From Eutreptiella sp. 'Long Island Sound 2002' (lineage: Eukaryota; Euglenozoa; Euglenophyceae; Eutreptiales; Eutreptiaceae): a stretch of DNA of 64,000 bases. The notes below the pieces were generated by a model, which worked only from the letters and a program-made list of their open reading frames with translations, was not told where the DNA came from and made no database searches. Where the stretch lies: assembly GCA_964036045.1 (NCBI GenBank), contig OZ038381.1, positions 106,149,367 to 106,213,366 on the forward strand, given 5' to 3'. Shown here one piece after another: positions 20,816 to 33,575 of this stretch; the stretch's first letter is position 1; every line of letters starts with the position of its first letter. The translations under genes and the position numbers were made by a program.

Positions 20816-21319
20816 TGTTCAATTTTGGCCCCCCGGCCCGCCTTGGGGCCCCCTCCGCACAAGTCACAGGCCACCTCCAACCCCCTATAATAGCGAACAC
20901 CCTGACGTCAAGATTTCGGTTCTATCACCCCCACACATTGGCCCCTCAAAATGACCGCCTCGATGAGAAAACTCAGAAAATCACCTTCAATTGCTCCGTT
21001 CGTGCTCGTTTTGAAGAGTTAGCAGGGTTTTAAGCAGTTTTTCAACCAGTCTCCATGAAAATGGGGCTGAATTTTGCACACGGTGGTACGCGCTGATTTC
21101 GCTTATGTTATAGCCCCTTAAAACGACCGGCTCGCAACGAAACGTTAGGAAATCAAACGTTGTTTGTTGAATTTGGTGCCGTTTTGCGGTTTTACGGCTA
21201 TTTTTATGGTTTTTGGAGCAGTTTTTGGCTTTTTTTTTGGACCCATTTGGGATTTACCCGGATGGATACATCGACACAAAATGACAATCTCCCGGCTACT
21301 AAGGACATGAAACACGGCT

Positions 21320-21369
21320 TGCTAGGCTTGGTTGATGAGGGGTGTTCCCCTCATCAACCAAGCCTAGCA
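21320..21369. repeat. perfect 23-bp-arm hairpin at the end of the ~710-bp unit
   Basis: Arms 21320-21342 and 21347-21369 are perfectly complementary with a 4-nt TGTT loop. A second small palindrome (TGGCCGAACGGCCA, 21372-21385) follows directly. Confidence 0.9.
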
Positions 21370-22036
21370 TCTGGCCGAACGGCCACATGAATTTTATGTA
21401 TGTTTTGCGCGTATTTTTTTTGTCACATTTTCACGCATTGCATTTGTGCCGTCAACGACATGCTTTACAGGGATGCTATTTATTGCAGTTCTCCACACTC
21501 TAGATCACCGCCTTCATCCCCTTGTTCAATTTGGGCTGCCGGTCCGCCTTGCCACGTGCGCGGACAGGGGGAGGGGCCCTTGCCGCACAAGTCACAGGCC
21601 ACCTCCAAGCCCCTATAATAGGGAACACCCTGACGTCAAAATTTTGGTTCTATCACCCCTACACCCTCGCCCCTCAAAATGACCGCCTCGGTGAGAAACC
21701 TCAGAAAATCACCTTTGTTTGCTCTGTTTATGCTTGTTTCGAAGAGTTAGCAGGGTTTTAAGCAGTTTTTCAACCAGTCTCCATGAAAACGGGGCTGAAA
21801 TTTGCACGGGTTGCTACGCGCTGATTTCACTTATGTTAGAGCCCCTTAAAGTGACCTGCTGGCAACGAAAGGTTCGGAAATCAACTTTGTTTGTTGAATT
21901 TGGTGCCGTTTTGCCGTTTTACGGTAATTTTTATGGTTTTTGCAGCAGTTTTTGCGTAATTTTTTGACCAACTTGGGAAATACCCAGATGGATACACTGA
22001 CACAAAATGAGAATCTCCCAGCTACAAAGGACATCT

Positions 22037-22086
22037 TGCTAGGCTTGGTTTATTAGGGGTGTGCCCCTCATCAACCAAGCCTAGCA
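22037..22086. repeat. second copy of the 23-bp-arm hairpin
   Basis: Arms 22037-22059 and 22064-22086 with two mismatches, both in the left arm; the loop is TGTG. The same GGCCGAACGGCC palindrome follows. Confidence 0.88.
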
Positions 22087-22330
22087 TGTGGCCGAACGGC
22101 CACATGAGTTTTATGTATGTTTTGCGCGTTTTTTTGGGTCACATTTCACGCACTGCATTGGTGCTGTCAACAGCGTGCTTTGCGGGGATGCTATTTGTTG
22201 TGGGTTCCCACACTCTAGATCACCGCCTTCATCCCCTTGTTCACCTCCCCCCCCATGGGGGGCTTTCAATGGGGGGGCTGGGGAATGGAGCCCCGCCCCC
22301 CTCCAAAAGCAGACCTTATGCCATTATATA

Positions 22331-25230
22331 CAATCCGCGCGCTGAAACGAAACATACCTCAAACGTGTACGATGCAGCCCCTCTACATGACCGCCCCAGA
22401 GAGCTGATTTGCGCCGTCATATTTGTTTTGAGCAATCATGGCTGTTTGGCAAGGTTAGGACCTTTACATGGATTTAACTTCTTTACCAGCATCCACTAAT
22501 TCCATATAAGCTAGGGATGCGATTTAAAGGTGCACTAGCAAAGTTGAGGTGCCAAACAACACTATATATAAGCCACAGGCCACAAATCGCAAGAAATATA
22601 TTTGCCATATTATCTATTTGCTGTGCACGCATGCATTTCGCAGTGGCCGGCATTTGCAAGCTTTCATTTTGACTGTCCAAAGTGAAATCGAGCTACAGTG
22701 CACGAAATGTCGATCTAAGACCAGATTTATAAATGATTCGAAAAGCCCCGTGTTGCTGTACAATTGAAAAACCGCCTTCATTTTGTTTTAGCACCGGCTT
22801 TTTATTTGGCGTTTTCAAGCGCACACAGCCGCCTTCTCAAGCTCGGGAATGAAAAGAACACCCCCAAATTGACCAAAACTGCCCTTCATTTTGTCAAAAT
22901 CCGTTACAATAGGCCCGAGTTATGAATATGTCTTTTTTATACTATTTGCGCCTTGTGTCGCTAATCTTGCCAAATACCATCCCTGTCCTTGCGCTGCTAG
23001 CTTAAACACAAGGCCAAGGAGTGTTTTTGCCTTTGTTTGTCACCGCCCGGCTCCGTTTCCGACATAGAAAGGTGAACCAAAAATGGCTAAAAACGTAATA
23101 AGTCTTTTCTTTTGATGGTGCTTCGCACCAGCAAAAGAAAAGCCAGACCAAGCACGAAAGACGAAGGATTCATCTAATCCTACTTTTCCACACCATCCAC
23201 AACATATCATGTACCATTGCTTCATTGAAATTTCCTCAACATGCTCATCATTCTTTGTTATAAATACCTGATCATGCACCGGCATTTTGTGCAATCTGAC
23301 TTCCACGCCCAGATACCCTTCAGAGGCGATCGCAGCCCGCATACTGCCCTGCCCCTTCTCGTGGAGCCCCCCTCCGCTTGTTTTGTAACACCTTACATAG
23401 CTTGGCTAGATCCAACTCTTCTTTGCCGGTTTGTTACTACTTCATATTCTGTTTACTAAGCTGCACACAATGCCGTCAACCTAACACTCAAACGTGGAAA
23501 TCATCGGGCGATGTCCGGCCTATGTCTCACGACCTGCACAATATGGCCCTCTCTTGCTGACTTGCTGCACTTTCTAACCATAATAGCCATTAAATGCCGC
23601 ATGCTCCCAAACCTATGGGTAGTCGGTGAGTGTCATAGTTGCCCTATTTACAAAATTGCTCGGATGTTATGTTTTTATTCAACACATATGTTTTACAGTG
23701 CCCACAATCTTACCGAGTCTTTCCACTGGTCTGCGTGCACTCGGACATATTGCTTCGTTTGGTATTGTTGCACTAACCCAAGCATATGCCGTCCTTTATC
23801 TCCGAGTTGTTGTGGTGGTACAATTTTGCACTTCGGCGTGCCAAATGGCAACTATCCATTTGCTATGCAACATGGATCCGAACAACGTGGTGTCTGCTGT
23901 TTGTCTCATATCTTTGGGGTTCATGCCAGCGAGCTCTCCACAGTCACGCCGCTACATGCAGACACTATATTCCAAGGCTCAGAAGTAAATGCATGCTACG
24001 GTGCAGCGGTAGGGCAAGTGTGCTGAGACAACGGAAGCTGTGGCGTGGTTGGTCCTGATCTTGCGCACATGAAGGCAAATTGCATCATAAAACGACTTAG
24101 AAAATACGCCGCGCGGCATTTTTCATTGATGGCATCTTTGGTAATAGTGGCACTGCTCATACTGGTTTTGCCTCCACCGTAGCGCTCGTGCAACAATGGT
24201 TCCACAGGGCGTTCCAGTACTACAACCGAAAGCTACAGCAAGGGTCTTGCGTTGGAAGCTTTGCGTGGGGCTCGTCCAGCGCACCTGTAGCACTCGTATA
24301 GTTCAAGTTGTCCCTTACACAACAAAGCGTAGCACCGCACGCCAGCACACCAAAGAGCACATACCAACACAATAGCATACGGCACCCAAGGAAGCACCAC
24401 AGTGCACAACAAGGCGTGACAACAAAAGCCACCACAAGCAGCACAGCGGGACTCAGCACAGCGCTGCACTCAATCGCACGACGCAAAGACGCCAGGAAAG
24501 TGGAATACAACGCCACACACAACGTACAACACGCTGTAGCACCCAAGACAAGACGTATTCCACCCCAACGCAGGGCTTGGTATGTCGCCCAGTGGTTTGG
24601 CCCTTGGGCGGGGGGGGGGGGGTTGCCATAATCATTGCCATTTTCAAAACAAACCTTTGGCGATACAAAGTCTGGTCCCTGCTAGGAAAGCCCACGACTT
24701 GTGCCTCGTACAAGCTCAACAATGTAGTACCATGCAACCTCTTGTGAATATTTTTGGCAACAAAGGAAGCGTGCACAAAGCAACAGCTACCAAATTGATT
24801 CAGTCAACTCGGGCGCTGAATTACAAAAGTAGCCCCCGCCCCCCCAAAAAAAACCCATGTGCAACGAGCATTTGCGGTGTGAGCGCTTTTTTTTGGGAAT
24901 TAACTAATGGAGTCCTTAATTGGGTATGGACTCTAGACATGTGGTCCGAGGCTACATTTCTGCGAAAATGAGGTGCTTGTGCAATGCATATGGCACAGAT
25001 GGAGGGCGAAGCAGTGGAGCAGATTATGAAGCAAAGGTGTCTTTCAACTACAAGACCTTTTTTGCCTACCATGACTGCATCTTTGCTTCCACGCTGCTAA
25101 CAGGAGCTTTACGGAGTGTAAAACTTTCATGCAGGGTACTGTCTCCACTTCAAAGCCAGGAATCACACGAACCGCGCTGTTTGGGTACATTCAAGTAGCA
25201 TACCCTCGACAGCTGCAGCAACTACACGAG
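22331..25230. other. long stretch without a recognised gene
   Basis: AT-richer DNA with only short open frames on both strands and none I can assign. It contains a strong hairpin at 23104-23142, a poly-G run near 24609 and a C run plus A run at about 24836-24853. Confidence 0.5.
23104..23142. repeat. 18-bp-arm hairpin
   Basis: Arms 23104-23121 and 23125-23142 pair at 17 of 18 positions with a 3-nt TTC loop. One arm is pyrimidine-rich (CTTTTCTTTTG). It is not part of a repeat that I see elsewhere in the window. Confidence 0.75.
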
Positions 25231-25277
25231 ATAATCTTTTTTTTTAGATGCCAAAATATTTTTTTTAGATGCGCTAC
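25231..25277 (+). repeat. T-tract arm of an A/T foldback element, left of copy B
   Basis: Two tandem TTTTTTTTAGATGC-type units directly abut the LTR start. The matching A-rich, opposite-orientation units (CATCTAAAAA type) begin directly after the other end of copy B at 52285, as if copy B had landed in the middle of a foldback. Confidence 0.6.
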
Positions 25278-27708
25278 TGAAGCCAGTTTGGACCCCCGTG
25301 GCCATCCTTTGGTCACTTGGGGTGTGTATCTATGGGCCGGCAAGCCGCCATTGGCTGATATCATACTCTCCCATCCACCTGACCTACGTGATGTGATAGT
25401 GTGATAGGCTTGGCCATTCCAGCTATGAGCGGCCATATTCAATACCGAGGCGCCGCCGGCTGAGATTTATATATCAAAATAACAGGAATCAACAGGGTTT
25501 TTTTATCATAATGTTTCCGTAATTTTTCAGCTGTCCGTTCTGATTGTCAATGTATCGGCGACTGTCAGTTGGCTCGCGATTTTGCGGTAACCGATTGGTT
25601 AACTGTTATTTCCAGATATTTTAGCGGAAACCCCGATGAAGGGTCAGATTTCATCAGAAAAGGGTTCGTTGCTTCCGCAATTTTCATGTTATACACTCGC
25701 AAAATTAATCCAATTTTTTCAGACATTCAGAATCAGTTTTTGGACTCCGAGGTTGCCGCACTGGATTTGATGAGTTTCGCGTGGTCCTACATTTTACCCC
25801 GATCGCAAATCAACCTTCCTTTTGTTGTCTCCTTCATTTTTCTTGGAGATATAGGCGGAACAAAATTGATTTGTGAGGCCACTTTGAAAGGTCATATCTC
25901 CGGCTCACTGCGAGGAACACCAATTTTGAGAATTGGGTTGGAATCGCCTTGGTCTCAACTTAATTGAGAAAGCGTCAAACACCCCTGGTATGCACACCTG
26001 CCGGTGGTATCAAAGGATCATGGTCAAGGGGGTAGAAAGTGCTTTACAACTCTTGGACAATGATACTGAATATTTTAATATGGGTTTCGAGTGTACCGCA
26101 CTAGTGTTGGTGTGGCATAGAAACTTTCCTTTGGTTCCCATGTATTTTTGACGTGAAGTTATGTCAATGGAGGGGCATGGCATACCATGGTGGGAGCCAC
26201 TTTTAAGGGTATATGTTATATGGATGGCATGTGCTTCGCTATGCTCACGCCCATGTTATATATCTCCGTTTGTAGGAAGATATGTGGAGTCATACGTGGC
26301 AAGGGCTTCGCCCATGTCTCAATGGTGAGCTCCATAGCGCTAGACTAAGTCTACCGCACATATAGTGCATGTGGGAAGGCTTACTGAGCGACCCACAAGC
26401 GCCACTATCAATTTTCCGGTTATCATGGTGCATGTCGAGAGGGGGTTCGAAGGTGTCTTCATGCGTCCATATGGGGATCCAAGTGGGGGGATTGTTCACA
26501 AATGGTTCCAAGCAACAGTGTGTTGAATCATATGTTGATACCATGGGTGAGCGAAGTTATATACTATTGTAATTATCTTGAATATAGCAACATTTGCATG
26601 TTTTTGACCTCATTTTATGCGCATTTTTGTATCTTATGTGCTCAACTGGTTGGCTAACGGTAAAGTGCCTAGAGATCTGTGAATTATGGTATGTTGCTTA
26701 TATGTTGGCATATGCTTCCGTGTTGCACCTCACCATATGCTGGATCACGGGGTCACTTTGGCGTGGCACACGAGGCCTCACAAAATTGGATCTCAAATTC
26801 GTGAGTTGACTTGTGAAGCATGACATGTATATATCTGGAGGGGTTTTGGGAGCCAATGTTGTGATATTCTTTGGCATGGATCTTTGGTCTATATCACCCT
26901 TGTATATTACTTTCCGGTTTGACACATGCATGGAGCATTTGAACATTTTGCCGTATGCATTTTTGAGTATATAATTGAATTTTGGGCATTATGGTGTGAT
27001 TTGCCTAATTTTGCTATGTTGTGAGGTCATCTGCATGGGGCAATTCTCCAAGCCCAATCGACTCCAGGTCCAACCAAAGTTATGTCAGGGTAGGGCATGG
27101 TCCTGAGTGCCACTCTAGGCCATGATACGCCACACCCCCTATCGGGCTATGATTTAGAGGCTTCAGAGTGAACACATTTTTTGGGTTTGTGTTGTGACTT
27201 TTGACACATGGCATTTAGCCATCTTATTTGACTTGGTTCAGGGCAACATGTTGGCGAGTCAAGGGAGGGTCCTGGGTCCAGGGAATGAGGGGTCTATGGC
27301 TGTGATTGTGTATGTTTCCATCTGTCCCCAATTTTGCTTGATTTGTCTTCATATGCCAATTTCAGGGCTTTTTCCATTATTCTATTGGTGCAATTCTATG
27401 TACATGCCGAACGCCCGTGTCTCCGAGCGGCGTGTTAAAAGGAGTTGTTGGGTGTCAACGCGGGACCTCAAACACCCTTGGAAGCCCTCAGTGTGGATTA
27501 TTTGCATTGGAGATATTGTACTTGGGAGTTGGTTATTGCAAGGGATCAGGATTTGTGTGAAGGAGCCATATTTTACTTTTTTTTTTGTGGGAAATTGTGC
27601 AGGATAGGGCAAGATCATGCAGAACCTGGTGAGAAGCAAGACCATAGGAGTGACAGGAAATGACGGAAGGGGTACAGCAGGGGCCGGTCCTGGTAGGGAC
27701 CTTCTTTA
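25278..27708 (+). repeat. 5' LTR of copy B (2431 bp)
   Basis: Starts TGAAGCCAGTTTGG and ends ...CTTCTTTA directly before the primer-binding site. A TATATATC stretch lies about 185 bp in (near 25463) and is a candidate TATA element. A 132-codon frame at 25569-25967 is interrupted in the 3' LTR and not conserved in copy A. The Gag frame starts inside this LTR at 27617. Confidence 0.9.
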
Positions 27709-30123
27709 TGGTAGCAGAGGAGTACCTGCCCCCTACCGCCGCACCGAGGACTTGGGCCCTCATGAGCCCTGCCCAAGGACGCCCCGGGTGCAGATCTTTG
27801 AGTCCGTCGAGTTGACGCCGGACTTGGAAGCCTGAGAAGAGCGAAGATGCTCAGCACGGAGAGCCCTTGTGGGACATGGGCTAGACATGGAGGACCTGGC
27901 CTGCATGTGTGAAAGGCAATGCCGCAAGGCTTGCAATCTCCGCTCCGCTGCGGAGGAGTTGGAGGAGACTGGCAGCAACGGCAGAGCCCGGCGTTACCGG
28001 AAGCGCGGGTCCCCAAAACCCGCGGCGGAAGCCAGGGCGATGGAGACGGATCCGAGCCCGGTCAGGCTGTGGTCAGCTGCAGATTCCGAGGGGCATTCCG
28101 ATGGCTATCGGATCGCTTTCCCTTCGGACTTGGAGGAGATGGCCATACCGCCCACAAGGGCGCACACGGCGCCCGAACTCAGCCTGGAGCATGACGCCCA
28201 GGCGTTGGAGAGGCCTACCAGAGCCAGAACGGCGCCTGTGGCCCGGCACACGGAGCCAACGCGGGATAGCATGGGCGACAGACCCATGGCGGAGGAGTCC
28301 GAGGCGCCGGGAACCTTGGGAGGCGCCGAATCAGGTGGAAGGCACGTTGAGTGCCACTGCGAGCACGTATCCTTCCTCATCGGCAAGTACCCAAAGATGG
28401 GGATGGACGCCATCGTGCAGCACCTCAACCGCCTGGACAGCCAGAAGGACGGCCTAGGGGAGGAAATTGCGGCGATCCTGGATGACCAGTTGGAAGCGGA
28501 GAGAGACATGGCGGAGCTGCGAGCGGAGCAGGACCGGTACCGGGAGAAGCTGGAGATGACCCTGCAGAAGCAGCAGCGAGTGGTGGACAGCCTCCTCCAA
28601 TTGGGGGAGGACATGTCGGGACGCCTGAAAAGCCTAGAGGAGTTACAACCCCTCGCCTCGGGGCCGGAGTTCCCGGCAAGGCTGGCAACGGCAGAGCTGG
28701 TGGAGCGGGTTAAGACCCTCAGGACCGCCATGGAGAAACCCATGGAGGGCCCTGCAGAGGCACCATACGCGCCTCCGCGTGTTGACCCGGGTGCGCTGCC
28801 GTTTGTTCCCATGTTCAGCGAATCCATAATGCTCGGGGAGCATACGGCACCGGCTGGGTCCATGCGGGAAGAGCACGCAGCCACGGACCTGAGGATCCCG
28901 ACGGTACAGATGTCCCATGCCGCCCAGGATCCACCGACCGCTATGACTGCCCATGCAGTTTATGCGGAAGAGGAGATCCATACCATGCAGGGGCGAGCCA
29001 TGGGAAGGGCCGACGGACATGGTCGAGGCCATCCTGGCGGAAACCTGTGCGTGAAGGACCCCACACGGGGATATAGACAGCCGGTGGAGCAAGTCCTTCC
29101 CGCATCCCAAACCCCATGGGTTCAGGCCCAAATGGACCGCACTCCATGGAGGAGAGGGATGTACGAGGAGTGTACTCACACCCCCCGGCCACACGTGGTA
29201 TCCGTCTCAGTGGAGTGGTGGCTGCGGACGTCGGAGACGCCATCAGGATTGACGACCTCAGGGGTGTCAAAATCCCCTATTACAATGGCAACCCCTCCAA
29301 CCTGGATGACTTCATCCTGGATTGGCAGGACTTCGCCGAGGAGGTCGTCGGCGAGATGAAGGGAGCGCCAAGGGACAAATGGGTATGTCCGACATTCCCA
29401 CACAGGCTGGCGCAGGACCTGAAGGAGGAGCTCAGGGATCAGATCCGCGAGGGATTGATCCAGACGGAGCAGGCCTGCCTCCAGTGGCTGGAGGAAGAGG
29501 AGCGAGTGGACGCCCCGAACCAGAAGTTGGAGGATTTGTGGTCCATTCCGCTGCCACTGGAGCGCGGGGTGTTGAGGGTCCGGGAATGGAATCGGTACAT
29601 CCGCAAGTACCGAAGAAGCCTCAAGCTGGTGGAGGTCTGGAACGGGTCCAGCGAGATCCGACACCTGCTCAAGGACGTCCTCTCCGGCCACTGGAAGAGG
29701 AGGGTGGAGGACGAGGAGAACAAGAGAGCAAAGAAGCGCGTGGCCGTACGGATCATGGCATCGGAGGACACCAACCCCGAAATAATGGAGTTTTTCTGGC
29801 GAAACCTCGGCGAGCCCAGTCGAATGTTGGGGTTGAAGAACGCCGTCTACGTGGAGGTATTCGGCGACACCATGGGGCAAAGGCTGATGCGCCTCAACAA
29901 CGCGGAGTGGAGGCGCGGAGAGCCGCTGAAAAGGCAGGTCATCTTCGCCCGCATGAGCCTGGACGAGATCGTGAAGTACATCACGGTGGAGCTGAAGCTC
30001 AACGCCAAGAACGAGGCCCACGTGCAGGATCGACATGACCATGGACATCGAGGTCATCGGGAAGATCGCCACCACCGAGAGGTCAAGGAGGACACGGTCG
30101 GCACCGCGGAGGAAGGGAGTTGA
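27617..30123 (+). pseudogene. gag: gag of copy B (two nonsense codons and a frameshift)
   Basis: The frame begins in the LTR (MQNLVRSKTIGVTG) as in copy A and stops at a TGA (27833-27835), then continues in the same frame through MEDLACMCERQCRK and the coiled-coil segment. A one-base deletion near 29062-29064 (CCCACACGGGG against CCCAATACGGGG in A) shifts the frame. The capsid-like region (IPYYNGNPSNLDDFILDW) follows in the new frame and ends at TGA 30121-30123, where copy A has GGA. Larger open pieces are 27869-29359 and 29116-30123. Length differences from A in the N-terminal part are multiples of three, as expected of a formerly coding sequence. Confidence 0.85.
27709..27720 (+). promoter_or_regulatory. 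primer-binding site for initiator tRNA-Met, copy B
   Basis: TGGTAGCAGAGG, followed by an A that extends the complementarity to the initiator tRNA-Met 3' end to 13 nt. Same site as in copy A. Confidence 0.87.
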
Positions 30124-30687
30124 AGCGGCCAAGGTCTCTGGACCGCGACGACCCGAGAGGATCAGGAAGAAGCCCACTTCTTCGCGTTTGTAGCGCACAA
30201 TATGAAGGAGCATGGCCAGGACAGGTCCAGGTGGAACCGCCTGGACCCGAGGACCAAGAACCAAAAGGAACCGCGGAGGATCGGGAACCCGCCGCTCTCG
30301 TTCCGCGAGTACAGATCACAGCACGACGGTTGCTGGGTCTGCTACGGCAAGGGGAACAACCATGCACATGACCAGCGGCATTCCAAGGTATATGAGGAAG
30401 ACAAGAAGACCTACTTCGCCGCCCATCCCGACAAGAAGCCCAAGGAGCAACGAATTGACGATTGGAAGGCAAAGGGCGGAGACCGTGGAAAAGGACAAGG
30501 AAAGGGCCAAGGGAAAGGCGGAGGAAAAGGCTATGGTGGAGGACCCGGCCCAGACCGATGCGTGAGGTTGATCGAGGAGGTTGCTGAGGACATGTTGAGG
30601 ACGTTGAACGAACTCAAAGCCCAGCAATGTGTTGGACAAAGTCTGAGCGGATCGCAGCAGGAGGGAGCTGCGGCAGGCCACGTCTAG
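30124..30687 (+). pseudogene. nucleocapsid part of gag, copy B, zinc knuckle damaged
   Basis: In the same frame as the upstream capsid piece after TGA 30121-30123. It has EEAHFFAFVAHN, then CWVCYGKGNNHAHDQRHSK: the last Cys of the copy A knuckle is Ser here and one His is Gln, so metal binding is probably lost. The basic GKGQGKGQGKGGGKG tail and the helical segment are kept. It ends with UAG at 30685-30687, the same codon position as in copy A. Confidence 0.8.
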
Positions 30688-30708
30688 AGGAGCCCCCACG
30701 GGGGTGGG
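30685..30708 (+). promoter_or_regulatory. putative UAG readthrough signal, copy B
   Basis: UAG 30685-30687, spacer AGGAGCC, stem CCCAC 30695-30699, loop GGGG, stem GTGGG 30704-30708. Against copy A only a loop base differs. Pol continues in the same frame. Confidence 0.6.
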
Positions 30709-31698
30709 ACCCCGGAGGCCTCTCCTCCGAAAATCAGTGGAATCCTAGAGAAAGCGAAGGCACATCGGGTGCCGAAAAAGGCTCCAGAAGAGCCAAAACC
30801 ACTGGGTTTGGTCACTCCCAACCCCTGGAGCGCCCTGCCAAGGGAAATGTATGTGGGCAAGGGACGTGGCAAGAAAGAAGGAGCGACCACGGAGAGCCCC
30901 GTGGACGGGCAGGACCAGCCCAGGATCTACACCATCCGTGACCATACCCTCGAAGTCCTGATGCACCCGGATGTGCTAGAGTTGCATGCCGTGAGAGTCG
31001 TCCATACCCCGCAGGGTGACGAGCGACAGTTGCATTTGAAGGTGCGTGTACGGTGCGGACAAGAGGAGTTGGTGGTGGATGTTTTGGTGGATACAGGTGC
31101 CCAGGTGAGCCTGGTCCGGAGAGGGTTGTTCAAGGAGGAATCCCTGCAGCCCAGCCGTAGACCGGTACGCCTGAAGGTGGCCAATGGAGAGATGATGGGT
31201 GGTGGCACCCATGAGACCACCATCAGTATGGAATTCTGGGAGCATGAGCGCTTGAACTGCCCTGATTTGGCGAAGGAAAGCACTCTATCCGGGAACTTCT
31301 ATGTGGCCGACATTACAGATTGGGATATGATCATGGGGTATGACTTCATGGTGGGAAACGCCATTGGAGCCCTTCTTCATCGTGCAACGCTGGTCCGGGA
31401 GGATAATGAATGCCTTACATGGCTGTCCACGGACTATACATGCGGATCATCCCAATGGAATGCTGAGGAAGAGGATCGGATCGTCAAAGCGGTGCAAGCT
31501 GTGGGTGCCAAGTCCAGAGGAGACCGCGGAGTTCAGCTCACGGATTATGGAATGGCGCCGCAGGTGTATGCCAGGATGATTCGGACGCTGGGAGCCGAAA
31601 CACCCGAGACGGACGTCTTCGCTTACCGGAATGCCCCACTTTTGAGGAAGTGTAGGAGGCATTGGCATCGAGGAGACTCAGCCTGGCACAGGCATTGA
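30688..31698 (+). pseudogene. protease region of pol, copy B
   Basis: Open from the UAG to TGA 31696-31698, where copy A has TGG (Trp in HRHWGLKE). It contains the N-terminal Pol linker (PKKAPEEPKP) and the protease motif VLVDTGAQVSLV. It lacks the frameshift that damages this place in copy A, so it shows the original continuous frame. Confidence 0.82.
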
Positions 31699-31701
31699 GG
31701 T

Positions 31702-32733
31702 TTGAAGGAGTGGGGGCCCATGTATTGGCATGGCTCCCTGGAAAATACCAGACGTACGGTGGAGAAGATCGTCGCGGATAGGGCGAAGGGGATTCTGGTG
31801 ATAACCGGCATAGGATCCACCCCATGTCCGCTGGAAGGTCTCAAATCGACGCTGGATTCCATCACCTCCAACGAGATGTCATTCGGGCCAGAAGAGGAGT
31901 TGTTCATCGATGCCAAGGGTTTATCAATGCCCTCCCCGGGTCAAGCGGAGGGTACCAAGGCTTTCCTGGAGGATGGGGCGCAAGCCCAGCCCACGGGAGA
32001 TGAAGCATTCATCCGTAGGGTTGAGGCGGTGCCCATGCGGGTCATGTTTGAGCCCAAGGAGGGGACGGATCAGCCAATGGATAGCATTGACGTCCTGTCC
32101 CACTCGGAGATCGACCACGTCGTCAACTACATGCGGATGGAGATGCACGACCGTGTGGCAGCCAAGAAGGGGCGGGTCATGGTCACATCTCCGCATTGGT
32201 GGGATGACAAGATGTTGGTCACCGGCAAGTACGAGAAGGATGACTTCGTGGCGAGGGTCATGGATCACATCGCGGACAAATATGACGGTCCGGTTGCATC
32301 GGACCCGACGACGTGGGATTCTCCAAGAATGGGGGCCAGTAGTGACAAGAACTCGACTGATGTCGGAAATTTCCGAAGTTTATCGGTGGGAAGTGCACCC
32401 CACGACGATGAAGACGGCATATCGGACGAGGAGAATTCCGACTCGGACCCCGAAGAGGCCTTTACCGCAGTGCGGTCGGTTGTATCGATATCGAAGCAAG
32501 CGGCTGAAGAGGCCCAGGAGAACCCGAAGGTTGCCGAGCTGAGAGAGAGGCTGATAATTGCCTATCCGCGGCTATTCAGTGGCGTCGCCAACAAAAGCCC
32601 TCAAGATCGTGGGAGGTTTGGTACAGCTAGGATCAAGCTGAAGCCAAACCCCAAGATCTATCGTCATCGGGAGTACCAACTTCAGGGCGATCGGGCCGAG
32701 GCCATGAAGAAGTTGTTGGCGGAGTTTAATTGA
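31702..32733 (+). pseudogene. protease-RT linker of pol, copy B
   Basis: Same frame as the protease piece, resuming after TGA 31696-31698. It runs through the place where copy A has its C-run frameshift, in frame here, into RT (KLLAEF). One extra A in 32726-32730 then shifts the frame. Confidence 0.8.
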
Positions 32734-33575
32734 GCGGGGCTGGATCGAACCCTCCGACAGTGAGTGGGCCAGCCCAGTCTTTATCGTGCCCAAGAAAAAG
32801 AAGGGCGAGTGGAGGTTGGTGGTTGATTACAGGGGTTTGAACGAGCAAACCGACCTTGACTCGTACTCGCTTCCTCTGATCGACACCATCCTCCAGAAAC
32901 AACAAAAAAAGCGGATCTTCACGGTGTTAGACCTGAAACACGGCTATCAGCAGATGCCGCTACACCCGGACTCCAGGCCCTGCACAGCGATGTCAACGCC
33001 GCTGGGGCCCATGCAGTGGAAAGTGGTGCCTATGGGCGCCAAGAATGGCAATGCCGCTTTCCAGCGCATGATGGAGGACCTACTCGGTCCTGTCCGAGGC
33101 GGTGCCGACCCCTTTGTGGATGACATCATCATCGGGTCCGGCACGGAAGACATGACTGAGGACGAGCTCATCGAAGCGCATGAGAAGGATCTGCGCCGAG
33201 TGCTCAGCGAGTTGGACAAGCACAACATGGTGTGCAAGCCCACCAAGGCCTCACTCTTCGTGAATGAAGTGGAGTTTGCGGGTCACGTGGTTGGTCACGG
33301 GCAACGCCGTCCGGTGCCTGGGAAGCTGGCGTTTCTGCACCACTGGGACAAGCCCCAGACCATCAGCGAACTCCGATCCTTCATGGGGTTCTGCAATTAC
33401 TATTTGAGCTATGTCCGAATGTAGGCAGAACTATCGGGCCCGCTGCACAAGATGCTGCAGGTGGGCAAGTTCGATGGCCGGAAGGGGAGCAAGAAGAAGC
33501 TTGCCTAAACCCCTGAAGCTGAAGATGCGTCCAGCCGCTTGAAGTAGCGACTCCCCGGGCAGCTGGGCTATTTCT
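32734..33575 (+). pseudogene. reverse transcriptase of pol, copy B
   Basis: The open piece 32786-33424 has GEWRLVVDYRGLN, FTVLDLKHGYQQ and the catalytic PFVDDIIIGSG. It ends at TAG 33422-33424, a Tyr codon in copy A. More damage follows (TAA near 33506, TAG near 33545 and a length change), destroying the connection to RNase H. Confidence 0.85.

Larger units (their letters stand above)
20816..22330 (+). repeat. ~710-bp tandem repeat, two units plus a partial third
   Basis: The block containing ACAAGTCACAGGCCACCTCC occurs at about 20859 and 21588. It is followed in both cases by AAAATGACCGCCTCG, a GTTTTAAGCAGTTTTTCAAC stretch and a T/G-rich segment, and ends in a long hairpin (21320-21369 and 22037-22086). 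A third start (ACTCTAGATCACCGCCTTC) at 22210 breaks off at a C/G-rich junction near 22245. Spacing is about 710-730 bp. Confidence 0.85.

Noticed and set aside
25569-25967. 132-codon frame inside the 5' LTR of copy B
   Set aside because: The 3' LTR has a stop in it, and the copy A LTR does not keep the frame. Chance frame in an AT-rich LTR.
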